A DNA stretch of 64,000 bases from Ereboglobus sp. PH5-10. GTDB lineage: Bacteria > Verrucomicrobiota > Verrucomicrobiia > Opitutales > Opitutaceae. A program made the position numbers and the translations under genes. The stretch spans positions 62,001-126,000 of the forward strand of contig NZ_JAQFIP010000010.1 of the NCBI RefSeq assembly GCF_029504735.1, written 5' to 3'. This document shows, in pieces, positions 9,169 through 17,140 of the stretch (position 1 is its first letter; each line of letters starts with the position of its first letter). A model generated the notes under the pieces. It was not told the origin of the DNA and ran no database searches. It saw nothing but the letters and a program-made list of their open reading frames with translations.

Positions 9169-10155
9169 ATGATCCGTTCCCTCATATTCAGCGAAGGCAA
9201 GCTCGTGGGCCGCGACCTGGAGGTCGAGGCGCTCCGGCTTGTGCGCGCCGACAAGGGGCTTGTGATCTGGGTTGATCTTGAGGACCCGACGGACGACGAA
9301 ACCAAGGCCATCCTCGAGGGCGTCTTCCAGTTCCACCCGCTCGCAATCGAGGACTGTGTGTCGCCCAGCTCGCTTCCAAAAATCGAGGACTACGACGACT
9401 ACTTCTTCCTGGTCGCGCACTGCGTCGATCCCACGCGCGTCGAAAAATTCAACACAACCGAGATCAATCTCTTCCTCGGGCGCGACTTCATGGTCACGTT
9501 TCACCGCGCCAGGATGCACGTCGTCCAGTCGGTGCTTGAGCGTTGCGCCCGTTTCATCGGCGGCGTGATCGCGCGCGGCCCGGACCGGCTCGCGCACCTT
9601 TTGCTTGACGCGCTCATCGACAACTTCAAGCCGGTCACGGACGAATTGCGCAACGAACTCGAAATAATCGAGGAAAAGGTTCTCTCCGAGGAAACGGACC
9701 GGAAGCGCGCCCCGCAGCTCATCCCGAAACTCCTCGAGGTGCGCTCGGAAATAAACCATCTGCGCGAGATTATCCGCCCGTTGCGCGAAGTCGTCGGACG
9801 CCTGACGATGGGCAACACCAAAAACATACGCGCCGCCACGCTGCCCTATTTTCGCGATCTTAGGGACAACCTGATTCGCATCGATGAAACCGCGGCCACC
9901 TACGCCGACCAGTTGCTGATCTCGTTTGACCTCTATCTGAACAAATCGGATTTTTCGGCCAACGAAGGCATCAAGACACTCACCGCCCTCACCGCGCTCA
10001 CGCTTCCCGCGACGCTTGTCGGCACTTGGTATGGCATGAATTTTGAAAACATGCCCGAATTGCGAACGCCGCTCGGCTATCCAATCGCGATCGGCGTCAC
10101 CCTGCTGATCACCGCCGTGATCTGGTTCTGGTGCAAGCGCCGTCGCTGGATTTAA
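9169..10155 (+). CDS. corA: CorA-family divalent cation transporter (first copy)
   Basis: A 328-residue inner-membrane Mg2+/Co2+/Ni2+ channel-type transporter. The defining GMN motif is at residues 289-291 (TWYGMNFENMPEL), at the end of the first of two C-terminal transmembrane helices; the second helix is followed by the basic tail KRRRWI. The N-terminal two thirds is the cytoplasmic funnel with long helices. A GGAG box lies 3 nt before the ATG. It is followed after 13 bp by a second corA. The two proteins share layout but differ clearly in sequence, so the duplication is not recent. Substrate specificity cannot be read from sequence. Confidence 0.93.
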   Translation: MIRSLIFSEGKLVGRDLEVEALRLVRADKGLVIWVDLEDPTDDETKAILEGVFQFHPLAIEDCVSPSSLPKIEDYDDYFFLVAHCVDPTRVEKFNTTEINLFLGRDFMVTFHRARMHVVQSVLERCARFIGGVIARGPDRLAHLLLDALIDNFKPVTDELRNELEIIEEKVLSEETDRKRAPQLIPKLLEVRSEINHLREIIRPLREVVGRLTMGNTKNIRAATLPYFRDLRDNLIRIDETAATYADQLLISFDLYLNKSDFSANEGIKTLTALTALTLPATLVGTWYGMNFENMPELRTPLGYPIAIGVTLLITAVIWFWCKRRRWI

Positions 10156-10168
10156 AACACGCGACGCC

Positions 10169-11143
10169 ATGATCTCCTCGCTCGTATATCGCGGAAACAA
10201 ATTCTCGGCGCTCAATCCCGCGCCCGAGACGCTTGCCGCGGTGCGCGAGGAGCCCGGCGCGCTTCTTTGGGTCGACCTTTCGGACCCGACCGACGAGGAA
10301 ATCAAATTCATTCTCGACTCAACCTTTCGCTTCCACCCGCTTGCGATTGAGGACTGCGTGAGCGACGCGCCCGTGCCCAAGGTCGAAATGTATGACGACT
10401 GCATGCACCTCGTCATGCACGCGGTCACGTATGATGACGAGGAGCTTTTCAAGACCAACGAAATCGACCTGTTTGTGGGGCGAAACTTTCTCGTTTCCTA
10501 TCACCGCAATCCGCAGCCCCTGATCGAGTCCGTGCTGGAGCGCATGTCGAAACCATCCTCCGCGCCGGTGCGCGGCCCCGACCGTTTTGCGCACACGATT
10601 CTCGACGGCATGGTCGACGGCTACAAACCGTTCATCGAGACGCTCCGCCTCCAAGTCGAGGGGCTCGCGCAGCGCGTGATCCAGCGCATCGACGCCGAGG
10701 AGCTTTTCCCTCGCATCGTGGCGCTGCGCAAACAGCTTTCGCAACTGCGCCAGATCGTGCGCCCGCAGCGCGCCGTCGCCCTTGATCTCGCCCAGGGAAA
10801 AAACAGATACATCCGCAAGGTGATGCTGCCCTATTTTCGCGATCTCGAGGAGGAGCTTGGCCGCATCGAAAACCAGGCCGCGTCGCTGTCCGACCAGTTG
10901 ATTTTGTCGTTCCGGGTTTTCCTCAACAAATCCAACCACGAGGCAAACGCCGGCATTCGTGTGATGACCGCGATCACCGCGCTCACGTTTCCCACGATTC
11001 TCATCGGCGGCTGGTATGGCATGAATTTTCTCGACGACATGCCCGAATTGAAAATGCGCTACGGTTATCTTAGCGCGGCCGTGGCGGCGGTGCTGGGCAC
11101 GGTCGGCGTGTGGATTTTCATGCGTTGCAAGAAATGGTTGTGA
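10169..11143 (+). CDS. CorA-family divalent cation transporter (second copy)
   Basis: A 324-residue paralogue of the preceding gene, with the GMN motif at residues 284-286 (GWYGMNFLDDMPEL) and the basic tail RCKKWL after the second membrane helix. The shared N-terminal block (LWVDLSDPTDEE, FRFHPLAIEDCVSD) lines up with the first copy. By family knowledge CorA forms homopentamers; two adjacent genes allow mixed or separately tuned channels, which is inference. It is probably the last gene of the gcvT-gcvH-corA-corA unit. No T-rich terminator is visible before the next gene 95 bp downstream. Confidence 0.92.
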   Translation: MISSLVYRGNKFSALNPAPETLAAVREEPGALLWVDLSDPTDEEIKFILDSTFRFHPLAIEDCVSDAPVPKVEMYDDCMHLVMHAVTYDDEELFKTNEIDLFVGRNFLVSYHRNPQPLIESVLERMSKPSSAPVRGPDRFAHTILDGMVDGYKPFIETLRLQVEGLAQRVIQRIDAEELFPRIVALRKQLSQLRQIVRPQRAVALDLAQGKNRYIRKVMLPYFRDLEEELGRIENQAASLSDQLILSFRVFLNKSNHEANAGIRVMTAITALTFPTILIGGWYGMNFLDDMPELKMRYGYLSAAVAAVLGTVGVWIFMRCKKWL

Positions 11144-11238
11144 GCAACCAAAACTGATTACGTTTGCTTATAGGTTAAAATGGCGCGCATCCTTTTTGAG
11201 GAAACAGAGTCAGACACTGCAACCAACCCGCGCATCAC

Positions 11239-12813
11239 ATGAAAACGCCCAAACTCCTCGTTGTTCTGTGCCTCCTGTTAGCATGTCCACTCGCGGCGGA
11301 TACCGCGCAAGTCGATGTGCCAAAGTTAACGCCGGCTGAAGTCGAGACACTGGTCGGCCCCATCGCGCTTTATCCCGACGCGCTCATCGGCGTCATATTG
11401 CCCGCGTCAACATACGCGACCGAGATCGTGCTCGCCGCGCGTTATTTCGAAAATGGCGGAACCCTCGAGCAGGTCGAAAAACAGTTCTGGGATGAAAGCG
11501 TGCGCTCGCTCGCTCATTATCCCGAAGTGCTAAACTGGATGAATGAAAACCTCGAGTGGACGCGGCAGCTCGGAGTGACGTTTGTCGTGCAGCCCGAGGA
11601 CGTGATGGCGGCCATACAACGCCTGCGCGCGCGCGCCCACGCGCTCGGCAACCTAAAATCGACCTCGCAGCTCACCGTCATCAAGGAGCCCAATTACATC
11701 CGCATCATCCCGACCGTGGCTGAGACAATTTACATACCTCGCTATGATCCCGACGTGATCTATGTGTCGCGTCATTATTGGGGATTTGGTCCCGCGTGGT
11801 CGTGCGGCCCGTGGCTTCGATACGATTGCAACTGGCTGCTGGGCGGCATCTGGGTCGGCGCGTGGAGCTCCTCGCATTTTCATCGCCCGGCATGGATTCA
11901 TCACGCCGGACGCCCGCATCCGCCGCGCTATGTCCACCAGCACACATGGCGCCCAAAACCCGGGCACGGAATCACGCACAACAAACCGCCGAAGCACCGC
12001 CCCGGACATGTTGCGCGTCCGCGCCGCGTCATCAGCGATCCGCACTTCAATGATTCCGGCAGGCCGCCCGCCGGAAACCGTCCGTCGCGGCATGCCGGCA
12101 ATTACACGGAGCGCCGTCCGTCATCCGGAAAAGGAGCGCCGTCCGCAAATAAATCAGACGACCGCCGCCGCCCGTCCCAGCCCAAGGCGGGCGCATCAAC
12201 ACGCCCGTCCTCAAAACAAAGACCGGCTCATGCCACGAACAATCGCGGCAGCTCGCGGACAAATCTCACCGCGACAACAACCGCGCCCGAAAACACCGGC
12301 AACACACGCGCCACGCGCCAGCGCCGGCCACGCAATTCGGACGTGACTCGCCAGCCCGCGCAACAACGCCAGTCTCGCGACGTTTCAAGAACGCGCACAA
12401 ACTCCCGCGGCAACAGGGATGCGACCTCCTCTCGCAACTCGGGCACAAGGCAACCGCAGTCACAACCGCCACCGCGGAAAGCTGAATCGTCCCGTTCGTC
12501 GTCATCATCATCTTCCTCGTCGTCAAAATCAACGGCGTCCACTGGTGGCAGTTCCGAAACCAAAAGCTCCAGCAGCAGCTCCACCACATCCAGCTCCAGT
12601 TCGCGCAGTGACAGCAATAACAGCAGCAGTCGGAGCTCGGGCAGTTCGGATCGCGGTTCGAGCCGCGGTTCCGAGGCGAGATCCTCCTCGTCGTCGTCCT
12701 CAAGGTCATCTTCCTACCAACACCGCTCATCATCGGGCTCGTCGCAACGAGGCGGGCCGTCATCGGGATCGCGTTCATCCTCCGGGTCGGGTTCGCGCGG
12801 AGGCCGCCGGTAA
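11239..12813 (+). CDS. DUF3300 secreted protein with serine-rich low-complexity tail
   Basis: A 524-residue protein with a signal peptide (hydrophobic core to about residue 20, LAADT). Residues 25-170 match DUF3300: LTPAEVETLVGPIALYPDALI, the Ala-rich helix, WDESVRSLAHYPEVLNWM and the IYIPRYDPDVIYV segment. After this come a Trp/His-rich part (residues 175-240) and a long disordered tail of Arg/Ser/Thr/Pro, ending in runs of serine and glycine from about residue 415. DUF3300 has no assigned enzymatic role. The basic, Ser-rich tail suggests a surface or extracellular matrix function, which is inference only. It stands alone, with the Nudix gene about 180 bp downstream. Confidence 0.8.
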   Translation: MKTPKLLVVLCLLLACPLAADTAQVDVPKLTPAEVETLVGPIALYPDALIGVILPASTYATEIVLAARYFENGGTLEQVEKQFWDESVRSLAHYPEVLNWMNENLEWTRQLGVTFVVQPEDVMAAIQRLRARAHALGNLKSTSQLTVIKEPNYIRIIPTVAETIYIPRYDPDVIYVSRHYWGFGPAWSCGPWLRYDCNWLLGGIWVGAWSSSHFHRPAWIHHAGRPHPPRYVHQHTWRPKPGHGITHNKPPKHRPGHVARPRRVISDPHFNDSGRPPAGNRPSRHAGNYTERRPSSGKGAPSANKSDDRRRPSQPKAGASTRPSSKQRPAHATNNRGSSRTNLTATTTAPENTGNTRATRQRRPRNSDVTRQPAQQRQSRDVSRTRTNSRGNRDATSSRNSGTRQPQSQPPPRKAESSRSSSSSSSSSSKSTASTGGSSETKSSSSSSTTSSSSSRSDSNNSSSRSSGSSDRGSSRGSEARSSSSSSSRSSSYQHRSSSGSSQRGGPSSGSRSSSGSGSRGGRR

Positions 12814-12991
12814 AACCCAAGACATTTTTCCGGACGCAGTTTTTCAATTTGGGGCGGCGACTTGAAAATCGCCGCTCCGTTGCAAACGCCCTGCCCGGGT
12901 ATTTCCAAGCTTTGGGATTCGCCAACCACGACATGGCGCGTTTTTTTGAATTTGTCGCAAGCGTGCGGCTCGTCCATGAGTGTCGGGTATT

Positions 12992-13630
12992 ATGGAGTCG
13001 CACCCAGACACACGCTGGCTTGAGTGGAGCAGGCGGCTTCAAGCCATCGCCCAAACCGGGCTCACTTTTACCCGGGATTTCTACGACATTGAACGCTACA
13101 AGGCGATTCGCCAGCTGGCCGCCGAGATGCTCGCCGCGGGTTCAGGCATGGAGCAGTCTGCCATACTTGGTTTGATGGAAAACGAAACGGGTTACGCCAC
13201 GCCCAAGGTGGATGTTCGCGGCGTCGTTTTTCGCGGCGACAAATTGTTGCTGGTGCGCGAGCGTGCGGATGGAAAATGGACGCTGCCGGGAGGGTGGGCG
13301 GATGTCTGCGCGTCTCCGGCGGAGAATGTCGTGCGTGAGATTCATGAGGAGTCCGGGTTGCTGACCCGCGCGTTGAAAATCCTGGCGGTGTTTGATCGTG
13401 AAAAGCATGAGCACGCCCCGCCGTTTGCCTTTCACATATATAAAATTTTCATGCTGTGCGCCATTGAGGGCGGGAAGGAAACGACCAGTGAGGAGACCGA
13501 TTCTGTTGGTTTTTTTGGCGAACAGGATATTCCTGAACTGTCAATCAGCAGGGTCACAACGGCGCAAATTGCCAGGATGTTTGAGCATCATCGCAATCCG
13601 GATTTGCCGACGGATTTTGACCGTGACTGA
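12992..13630 (+). CDS. Nudix hydrolase with N-terminal helical domain
   Basis: About 212 residues. The N-terminal 60 residues (WLEWSRRLQAIAQTGLTFT, DFYDIERYKAIRQLA) match the helical Nudix-N domain found in a group of nucleotide-sugar or ADP-ribose pyrophosphatases. The Nudix box follows: GGWADVCASPAE, then VVREIHEESGL. The REUxEExGU half is intact, while the residue usually Glu at box position 7 is Ala; that position is variable in this subgroup, so activity is still expected. The exact substrate is unknown. An in-frame GTG at 12980 could extend the protein by four residues; the ATG at 12992 is preferred. Confidence 0.85.
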   Translation: MESHPDTRWLEWSRRLQAIAQTGLTFTRDFYDIERYKAIRQLAAEMLAAGSGMEQSAILGLMENETGYATPKVDVRGVVFRGDKLLLVRERADGKWTLPGGWADVCASPAENVVREIHEESGLLTRALKILAVFDREKHEHAPPFAFHIYKIFMLCAIEGGKETTSEETDSVGFFGEQDIPELSISRVTTAQIARMFEHHRNPDLPTDFDRD

Positions 13631-13663
13631 AATGAGCGAGGCGCGTTCGAGGGCGTCCGAATC

Positions 13664-14362
13664 TCATTGCCCGTCAACCGGCAGCACTTGCGCGGCCGGC
13701 GCCGGCGCATGATTGCTCTGGGATTGGTAGAGTTTTTTCTGCGCCTGGTTCACGACCATGCACACGCCGAAGATGATCACGATGATGGCGGCGATCATGT
13801 TGAGTCGTCGCAGGAACCCGTGGCCGAGCAAGCGCGACACCGTGTGCGCGCACATGCAAAGAAGCACCCACCATCCCATTGAGGCGACGAAGATTCCCGA
13901 AACCAGCATCGCGGCGTGCATGTGGTTTGTGTCGGGGCCGCCCATGCCCGTCGCGGCGATGATCGTCGTCATGCTGAACAGCGTGATGGGGTTCGACAAG
14001 GTGAGCACGCATGTCGAGAAGTAGGCGACAATCAGGTTGCGCTCATGCACGGGGCGCTTGACCTCCTTGATGCGCGGCGGCGTGCAAAGCAGAAAGATGC
14101 CCATCGAGATGACCACGCCGCCGCCGACGAACTGCACCGCGGTGTTGTGCGCGTCGAGAATCGGGAGTATCCACGAGAGGAAGAGCGCGCCGATCGCCCC
14201 GATGATGGCATCCGCAGTGGCCGCGCCGAAGCCCGACACGAGGCCGGCGAGCCGGCCGTCCGCCATCGTGCGGCGCAGGATCAAAATCGCAATGGGCCCG
14301 ATCGCCACACACACCGCAATGCCGGCTCCCAAACCTTGGGCGAAAGGTGTCAGGTCCATCAT
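13664..14362 (-). CDS. LysE-family amino-acid exporter
   Basis: A 232-residue membrane protein with about six hydrophobic helices. The N-terminal GLGAGIAVCVAIGPIAILIL matches the LysE/RhtB signature (G-x-x-x-A-x-x-x-G-P), and FSTCVLTLSNPITLFSM matches the second conserved block with the N-P pair. The family exports amino acids or related small molecules across the inner membrane; the substrate here is not predictable. The gene converges with the Nudix gene, 33 bp apart, and lies just downstream of the greA-fusion terminator on the same strand, so it has its own promoter or depends on read-through. Confidence 0.85.
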   Translation of the reverse strand: MMDLTPFAQGLGAGIAVCVAIGPIAILILRRTMADGRLAGLVSGFGAATADAIIGAIGALFLSWILPILDAHNTAVQFVGGGVVISMGIFLLCTPPRIKEVKRPVHERNLIVAYFSTCVLTLSNPITLFSMTTIIAATGMGGPDTNHMHAAMLVSGIFVASMGWWVLLCMCAHTVSRLLGHGFLRRLNMIAAIIVIIFGVCMVVNQAQKKLYQSQSNHAPAPAAQVLPVDGQ

Positions 14363-14377
14363 GGCTCCGGTTACAAT

Positions 14378-14412
14378 AAAAACAGGCCAGCAGTGTGTTT
14401 TCTGTTGGCCTG
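14378..14412 (-). terminator. Terminator of the GreA-fusion gene
   Basis: On the minus strand an 11-bp stem (CAGGCCAACAG / CTGCTGGCCTG, one G-U pair) with an 8-nt loop is followed by five T residues. It lies 25 bp after the stop at 14438. Confidence 0.88.
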
Positions 14413-14437
14413 CGAAACTAGGGAGTGCTGGGTCGTG

Positions 14438-16285
14438 TTACTTGGCATCCACGTAGCGTGAGATGGCGGTAACGGTGTAGGTCTCCTCGGCGTTGCCGAT
14501 TTTGACGGTGATGGTGTCGCCAACTTTTTTGGAAAGAAGAGCAAGGCCGAGCGGCGTTTTGTAAGCGATGATGTTTTGCTCGGGGATGCTGTCCCATGCG
14601 CCGAGGATCGTGTAGCGCGCGTTTTTGCCGGAGGCGGTCTTGACGTCCACGACGCTGCCGACGCTGACTTGGTCGGTGGTGGCCTCGGTGAAGTCGGTGA
14701 TGCGCGCGCGACCGATTTCCTTTTCGAGCTGCGCCTTCTGGGCCATGAGCACCTGCTGGTCCTGCTTGGCCATTTTGTATTCGGAGTTTTCCTTGAGATC
14801 GCCGTGCTCGCGGGCGGCGGCGATGGCGCGGGAGTTTTCCGGAATTTTTTTCGATTTGATTGTTTCGTATTCCTCGCGCTTGCGCTCGTAGCTTTCGCGG
14901 GAAACGAGGAGCTGCTCCTCCTTGCTTTCGGCGTCGCTGGCGACGAGCGACTGGATGGCCGGGAAAATTTTGATGAAGCGGGCGAGGAGCGACTTCTTGG
15001 TGAGTTCCTCGAAGCCCTGGTTGAGGAGAAGCGCGCTGGCGAGGTCGCGGGCGGTTTCAGGGTCGGCCTCGCGGAGGAGGTCGCCGATGAGCTCAAGGTC
15101 GTCGCTGAGCATTTCAGCCAGCGGAATGCGGCGGGCCGACGCGGCTTGAAGCGCCTCGTAATCGATCGCGTAGAAAATGGAGCTCAGGAGGCGCGGGGCG
15201 ATGAGGTCCTGAAGGAGCTTGGCAAATTTCTTCGAGTTGCGGTTCTTGATGATCCATTGGAGCACCGGCGCGCGAAGGTTTTGCTCGGTTTGCCAGCGCT
15301 TGAGCGTCTCGGCGAGTTTCTGCGACTGCTCGTTCTCCACAAGGAAGTTGATGCATTCGGTGGTGAACTTGCCCTGGCTGTTTTTGAGGAGGCCGAAGGT
15401 GATTTCGATGTAATCGCCGGGATGGGTTTCCTTGACGAGGTCGAGGAACTTGCCTTGGAACTGGACGGGGATTTTTTCGGCGATGGAGCCGAGTTCGCGC
15501 TGGTTGGCGACGAGCGCGCCCTGCGAGGGCTCAAGCGTGGTCACGTCGACGCCGGCATGGCGTGCGAGCGAGTCGCGGATGTGCGCGCCGTAGAGTTTTT
15601 GCGCGGCGTCAAGCTGGTTGCTGTTTTTTACAGCCTCGGTGACCGCGTCGAGAACCTTGCTGACATCCTTCTTGGTGTTTTTGGATGCGGTGAGCGTGTG
15701 CAGGAGTTCCTCGGCGAGCGCGATGCGGCGGCGGGCGGAACGGGTTGCGTTAAAATCGTCCTCAATCTCATCCTCGGCGGCGATGGGCACCTCGCGAAGA
15801 ATGTAGCACTCGGTTTTTTTCTCGGGAATGACGATGCGCGGATCGCGGGCGATGGCTTTTTTTGCGGCGGTCCACCATTTTTTAAACGCGGGCTGGCCGA
15901 CAACTTGCGCGAGGGTGAGCTCGAGGTCGATGGCGGTCGTGGCGTGGTTGGGGTAGGATTTCAGCGCCTCGACAATAAGCTCCGCGGGCGCCTCGGTGAT
16001 AAGTTTGTTGATCGTGGCGGCTTCCGTCTGTTTGCGAACGAGGAGGTGTTTTTCGTTTAGCACCTGCATGGTGTTCACGCAAAAGGCGGGGTCCATGGAG
16101 TGGCCTTTTTTCTCAAGAAAATCGATGATGAGGCGTTGCGAGCCCTCGTTGTAGGACTTGATCTGGCCGAAACCCCAGCTGTTGTGAATAACGTAGCTGC
16201 CGGCTTTCATGGCCTCGAGCTTGGCTTTGGACGCTTTGAGCGTGGGATTTTTTGCGATGAGCGCGTTGACAGCTTCCGAATTCAT
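14438..16285 (-). CDS. greA: Transcript-cleavage factor GreA fused to a long N-terminal domain
   Basis: A 615-residue protein. The last ~150 residues are a complete GreA/GreB factor: a coiled coil with the acidic tip in EHGDLKENSEYKMAKQDQQ (the site that positions Mg2+ in the RNA polymerase secondary channel), then the globular FKBP-like domain (VSVGSVVDVKTASGKNARYT to AISRYVDAK). Normal GreA is about 160 residues, so the ~460-residue N-terminal helical region is an extension. It includes an early SYVIHNSWGFGQIKSYNEG segment resembling a small beta domain and then alpha-helical, TPR-like sequence. Similar long GreA proteins are known in Chlamydiae, which supports a PVC-group origin. The ATG at 16285 is chosen; an earlier in-frame start adds 18 residues with no homology. 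Confidence 0.9.
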   Translation of the reverse strand: MNSEAVNALIAKNPTLKASKAKLEAMKAGSYVIHNSWGFGQIKSYNEGSQRLIIDFLEKKGHSMDPAFCVNTMQVLNEKHLLVRKQTEAATINKLITEAPAELIVEALKSYPNHATTAIDLELTLAQVVGQPAFKKWWTAAKKAIARDPRIVIPEKKTECYILREVPIAAEDEIEDDFNATRSARRRIALAEELLHTLTASKNTKKDVSKVLDAVTEAVKNSNQLDAAQKLYGAHIRDSLARHAGVDVTTLEPSQGALVANQRELGSIAEKIPVQFQGKFLDLVKETHPGDYIEITFGLLKNSQGKFTTECINFLVENEQSQKLAETLKRWQTEQNLRAPVLQWIIKNRNSKKFAKLLQDLIAPRLLSSIFYAIDYEALQAASARRIPLAEMLSDDLELIGDLLREADPETARDLASALLLNQGFEELTKKSLLARFIKIFPAIQSLVASDAESKEEQLLVSRESYERKREEYETIKSKKIPENSRAIAAAREHGDLKENSEYKMAKQDQQVLMAQKAQLEKEIGRARITDFTEATTDQVSVGSVVDVKTASGKNARYTILGAWDSIPEQNIIAYKTPLGLALLSKKVGDTITVKIGNAEETYTVTAISRYVDAK

Positions 16286-16668
16286 AATGGTCAGTTCAGT
16301 TTTTAGAATCTGAGAGTCAAACGCTACTGCGGCGCACATGTCAACCCAGCGGCTCCAGTTCGTGAAATTTGGACGAGTTCTTGAGTTTTTTGTTTTTCAA
16401 CCCCGTCGTTTTTTGACATTAGAGCGCGCGCCGTTTCCACTCTTGCTTTTGAAGATCGTGACGGCGGGCTTTGCTTGAAAAAACAGAGGGGCGCAATGCG
16501 GGTGTTGATGGGGGGTGCTTGTTGGATGTTTCGTGGGCGCGCAGAGATGGGTGGCCGAGTGGAAGTATTCCCGGGATTGGAGCGGGCTTTCCCCAAGCAA
16601 TCTCATGCAAACACACCCCTATATTACCGCACGGGACAAAACTCCCCTCATAGGGGGAAGGGGTAATA
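16286..16668. other. Intergenic stretch, no gene seen
   Basis: About 380 bp between the greA-fusion start and the tRNA-Leu gene. Open frames here are short, overlap each other on both strands and lack ribosome-binding sites. The promoter of the greA fusion should lie here, but no clear -35/-10 pair stands out. Confidence 0.5.
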
Positions 16669-16753
16669 TGGTGCCCAGAGGGGGACTCGAACCCCCATGC
16701 GGTTAGGCACAGGCTTCTGAGACCTGCGTGTCTACCAATTCCACCATCTGGGC
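16669..16753 (-). tRNA. tRNA-Leu (anticodon CAG)
   Basis: The minus strand reads GCCCAGATGGTGGAATTGG at the 5' end, has the anticodon loop CTCAGAA (anticodon CAG, decoding CUG), a class II variable arm, the T-loop GGTTCGAGTCC, and closes with CTCTGGGCA. The acceptor stem GCCCAGA/TCTGGGC pairs fully. CCA is encoded (16669-16671). Length is 82 nt plus CCA. Confidence 0.97.
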
Positions 16754-16949
16754 GACTTGGGAAACCGCAAAAGACACACTGCTGTCGGACGCGCGGCAAG
16801 CATAGAATTTCAGTGTTTTAAAGAGCACTCCTTTTTGCGCTTTCAGTTTGCATGCGACAACGCGGAGCATCCCGCCTCGTGATGGATTTTATTGCCGACA
16901 ACAGGGTAATTAGTGTTTCCCAAAACTTCATCCGTTGATTGTCAGAGAT

Positions 16950-17023
16950 TGGTGCGGCTGGACGGAATCGAACCGACGAGACCTGCTTGGAAGGCAGGAG
17001 TTTTACCACTAAACTACAGCCGC
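16950..17023 (-). tRNA. tRNA-Gly (anticodon TCC)
   Basis: The minus strand begins GCGGCTGTAGTTTAGTGG, has the anticodon loop CTTCCAA (anticodon TCC, decoding GGA/GGG), the T-loop GGTTCGATTCC and the acceptor end CAGCCGCA. CCA is encoded at 16950-16952. Length is 71 nt plus CCA. It is 196 bp upstream (in transcription order) of the tRNA-Leu gene. Confidence 0.97.
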
Positions 17024-17140
17024 GTGGGAAAATCTTGCCCTCATAATTTAGTGTTCGCGCCAGTGGTCAAGCTTTCGCTTTGGATTTCGTCTTGCGTTGC
17101 GCGTGAGCCAGACGCTTGGCGCATGGAGAATGTCGTATGC

